From Candidatus Marithrix sp. Canyon 246 (GTDB lineage: Bacteria; Pseudomonadota; Gammaproteobacteria; Beggiatoales; Beggiatoaceae): a stretch of DNA of 54,390 nt. Where the stretch lies: positions 1 through 54,390 of the forward strand of contig NZ_MCBX01000040.1 of NCBI RefSeq assembly GCF_001723685.1, written 5' to 3'. This document shows positions 52,128 through 54,390 of the stretch, one piece after another (the first letter of the stretch is position 1; each line of letters starts with the position of its first letter). The translations under genes and the position numbers were made by a program. The notes below the pieces were generated by a model, which was not told the DNA's origin, did no database searches, and saw only the letters and a list, made by a program, of their open reading frames with translations.

Positions 52128-54390
52128 ATGGCTTCCAATAAATATTTTTATCAAGTATTGGGAGTTCAGTCAAATGCTAATCAAGATGAAATTAAGCAAG
52201 CCTTTCATAAGCTAGCTCATAAATATCATCCTGATACTAGCACTGAACCCAATGCAGAACAAAAATTTCAAGACATTAATGAGGCTTATACAGCACTCAG
52301 AAATAAAAAACCAGTTAATAAGAAAAGATCAAAATTACCCATAATTGCAGCAGCAATTGTTGGAATAACTTCTTTAGTTGCTATTATAAGCTTTTTTTAT
52401 CAAAATTCATTCAATACTCAAGAAATACAAACTGGTATTTTAAATCATAATTCAGAAGCAATTCACAGTTTAGAAAATGCTAATATTAATTTTGCTAAAA
52501 AAGTCATTTCAGGCACTGGTGTTAAAGTTGCCTTAATTGATTTTTATCTGAAAAATCCTCCTTTATGGAAGAAATTAGATTCTTATCATAATTCAATTAG
52601 AACAAACATATTAAAAGATGATCAAGTTTATCGTCGTTTAAGGGATCATTATTATCATCAAATTGATAATGAAATTAAAGAAGATAAGTTTAAAAAAGCA
52701 ATGCCTTTATTGGGTGAAATAAAAAAAGCCTATCCTAAAAAATCAGAATTATTTCATAAGTATCAACAAATTCAGGAAAAAAAACAACAACGTTTAGCCG
52801 CTATGACTCAAAAATATATGGATTGTCTATATAAAACTTGGGTGCCTTTATTAGAAAGAACTCATTGCATGGTGGATGCGCGAGATACAATTAAAACTGT
52901 TGGGATTGAACATGATTTACCAATTGATGCCAATTTACCTGCAATGTATGCTAAGGAAGTTAGACTGGCTTTAAAAGATCAAAACTATGATCATGCTGAT
53001 GATATATTGTTAGATTGGGAAAAATTATTACCAGCTAATTCAGGGCAACGCGATGTTTTAAAAGATCTTTTATATTTAAGGCGTGAACGTGAAAATATTG
53101 TTGTAGATTTGTCTGGTAATGACAAAATGCAAGTTGCAAAAAGACTGCATCAACTCAGTGCTGATCCTGTTTTGCAACAGCAAATCCTTGAAATAGCCAA
53201 GGTTAAAAATAATATATTGAAATATCAATTCAATGATTTATTAACCATAATTGCTAGTAATTATGGAGAGATGTCTCCAAATAATGAAAGTAAATTAAGA
53301 GAAATTTTAGAAATTCCTGAAGAAGTTGAAGACGAAGATAAAACAATTGTTGCAAATACACCAATAGCTATTCCAATTCCAATTCAAACAACAGCAACTG
53401 AAGAAGTAAAAACTAATAATAAAACTGATACTTTATTAACTGAATGTCAACAACTTTATAATAAGAATTATTTAACTCGTGGTAAAAACACTGCCTTATC
53501 TTGTTATAGGAAAGTTCTAAAAATAGAACCAAATAATAATCAAGCTTTAGATGGTCTTAATAATATAGAAAATAAATATTATGTATGGGCAGATAGTAAT
53601 TTAAGGAAAAACAAATTTGGTCGTGTTAAGTTTTATATACAGGCTTTACAAAAGTTTAATTCTAATTCTTCGCGTTTAACTGGTTTAAAAGAAAAATTAA
53701 ATGCGGCACAGCGGCAAACAGTGGCAGAAGCTAATCAAGCTACAAAAGTTAAGGAAGCGGCAAAATTAGCAAGACTAAAAGTTTCTAAAGAAAAAGCGGT
53801 TAAAGAAAGAGAAGCTCGATTGAAGGCTGATAAAGAAAGAGCGGCTAAACGTAGATCTGCTAGATATAAAGTTGCTAAAGCAAAGGTTGCTAAAGAACGA
53901 GCTGCTAAACGTAAAACTGCTAATGCAAAGGCTGCTAAAGAACGAGCTGCTAAACGTAAAGTAGCGAGAGCAAAGGCTGTTCAAGAAAGAGCAGCTAAAC
54001 GTAAACTAGCGAGAGCAAAGGCTGCTAATGAAAGAAAGGCTGCTAAACGTAAAGTAGCAAGAGCAAAAGCTGCTAATGAAAGAGCGGCTAAACGTAAACT
54101 AGCGAGAGCAAAGGCTGCTAATGAAAGAAGGGCTGCTAAACGTAAAGTAGCAAGAGCAAAAGCTGCTAATGAAAGAGCGGCTAAACGTAAACTAGCGAGA
54201 GCAAAGGCTGCTAATGAAAGAAAGGCTGCTAAACGTAAAGTAGCAAGAGCAAAGGCTGCTCAAGAAAGAGCGGCTAAACGTAAACTAGCGAGAGCAAAGG
54301 CTGCTAATGAAAGAAGGGCTGCTAAACGTAAAGTAGCAAGAGCAAAAGCTGCTAATGAAAGAGCGGCTAAACGTAAACTAGCGAGAGCAA
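52128..54390 (+). CDS. Second membrane-anchored J-domain protein, partial (runs off contig)
   Basis: The frame is open from the ATG at 52128 to the end, 754 complete codons. It has a J domain (2-60, KYHPDTSTEP), a TM helix near residues 67-90, and the shared core with the conserved [16 protein letters not shown] segment and its Cys pair. A shorter linker and a TPR-like region (CYRKVLKIEPNN) follow. From about residue 566 it is a basic Ala/Lys/Arg repeat array, alternating 15- and 16-residue units such as RAAKRKLARAKAANE. The C-terminus is missing. Confidence 0.78.
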   Translation, partial: MASNKYFYQVLGVQSNANQDEIKQAFHKLAHKYHPDTSTEPNAEQKFQDINEAYTALRNKKPVNKKRSKLPIIAAAIVGITSLVAIISFFYQNSFNTQEIQTGILNHNSEAIHSLENANINFAKKVISGTGVKVALIDFYLKNPPLWKKLDSYHNSIRTNILKDDQVYRRLRDHYYHQIDNEIKEDKFKKAMPLLGEIKKAYPKKSELFHKYQQIQEKKQQRLAAMTQKYMDCLYKTWVPLLERTHCMVDARDTIKTVGIEHDLPIDANLPAMYAKEVRLALKDQNYDHADDILLDWEKLLPANSGQRDVLKDLLYLRRERENIVVDLSGNDKMQVAKRLHQLSADPVLQQQILEIAKVKNNILKYQFNDLLTIIASNYGEMSPNNESKLREILEIPEEVEDEDKTIVANTPIAIPIPIQTTATEEVKTNNKTDTLLTECQQLYNKNYLTRGKNTALSCYRKVLKIEPNNNQALDGLNNIENKYYVWADSNLRKNKFGRVKFYIQALQKFNSNSSRLTGLKEKLNAAQRQTVAEANQATKVKEAAKLARLKVSKEKAVKEREARLKADKERAAKRRSARYKVAKAKVAKERAAKRKTANAKAAKERAAKRKVARAKAVQERAAKRKLARAKAANERKAAKRKVARAKAANERAAKRKLARAKAANERRAAKRKVARAKAANERAAKRKLARAKAANERKAAKRKVARAKAAQERAAKRKLARAKAANERRAAKRKVARAKAANERAAKRKLARA
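53830..54390 (+). repeat. Coding tandem repeat, 93-bp unit, 186-bp higher-order unit
   Basis: From about 53940 the DNA repeats with a 93-bp period (15 + 16 codons). The KA/RA choice alternates to make a 186-bp higher-order period (anchors AAAGAAAGGC at 54031 and 54217, AAAGAAGGGC at 54124). Earlier units (53830-53940) are more diverged. The contig ends inside the array. Confidence 0.9.

Noticed and set aside
53775-53984. Minus-strand ORF in the terminal repeat
   Set aside because: It is the antisense of the Ala/Lys/Arg array of the partial J-domain protein.
52128-54390. Terminal array as a histone H1-like DNA-binding protein
   Set aside because: The array is joined to a J domain and a TM helix, so with N-in topology it would be periplasmic. 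DNA binding remains possible only if the topology is wrong.

Overview
The window is one AT-rich contig from a Gram-negative gammaproteobacterium. The evidence is a Lol lipoprotein sorting system, type II secretion pseudopilins, OmpA-type and beta-barrel envelope proteins, a cbb3 oxidase, DsbD, and E. coli-like RsmD, RpiA, FabI and SuhB. The high AT content, octaheme and nonaheme cytochromes, orphan dndC, many toxin-antitoxin remnants and several families of short palindromic intergenic repeats fit a sulfur oxidiser of the Thiotrichales (Beggiatoa/Thioploca/Thiomargarita type). That placement is an inference. The first 19 bases are an exact Nextera (Tn5) adapter, so the left end is a library or assembly artefact. 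The right end lies inside a coding tandem repeat, which probably broke the assembly.

Layout. 1-4.8 kb: a secreted repeat protein, a zinc-ribbon protein, a 2-hydroxyacid dehydrogenase and suhB. 5-14 kb: a TerB-like protein, leuA, an SH3/LysM protein, then maeB followed by three envelope or secreted proteins. 14-20.3 kb is an accessory region: initiator tRNA-Met, lolCD, an intact orphan dndC, a PIN toxin/Phd antitoxin pair, a decayed second dndC carrying a 141-bp palindromic insertion, and a toxin-antitoxin pair whose PemK/MazF toxin has lost its middle. 20.3-29.3 kb is respiratory: pncC, a nonaheme/cytochrome b fusion and an octaheme HAO-family cytochrome, divergent from ccoNOQP and ccoG. 29.4-34.3 kb: gspGHIJ, fabI, rpiA, rsmD and a UPF0175/DUF3368 module. 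34.3-43 kb: surface and polysaccharide genes (two multidomain glycosyltransferases, two secreted proteins, an SGNH hydrolase) and fxsA. 43-47.6 kb: dsbD with a duplicated alpha domain, a TlpA-like thioredoxin, two peptide-type ABC permeases and elongator tRNA-Met. 47.6-54.4 kb: an OsmC protein, then a four-gene cluster.

That last cluster is the most novel-looking part. It has a J-less membrane paralogue, a membrane-anchored J-domain protein, an OmpA-type lipoprotein with a Lys-Pro linker, and a second J-domain protein whose tail is a long, very basic Ala/Lys/Arg array. The predicted topology is J domain in the cytoplasm and everything else in the periplasm. Three conserved cysteine pairs fit this. 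I propose a trans-envelope assembly that ties DnaK recruitment to a peptidoglycan-bound lipoprotein; its function is unknown.

Repeats shape much of the non-coding sequence. Four copies of one palindrome (core ACCTGACAGGTTTT) all lie between convergent genes. A second family (core GGTGGGTTTCGCT) lies at 43-75, 4851-4988 and 32111-32289, and its last copy hides the true TTG start of rpiA. A third palindrome lies at 19821-19899.
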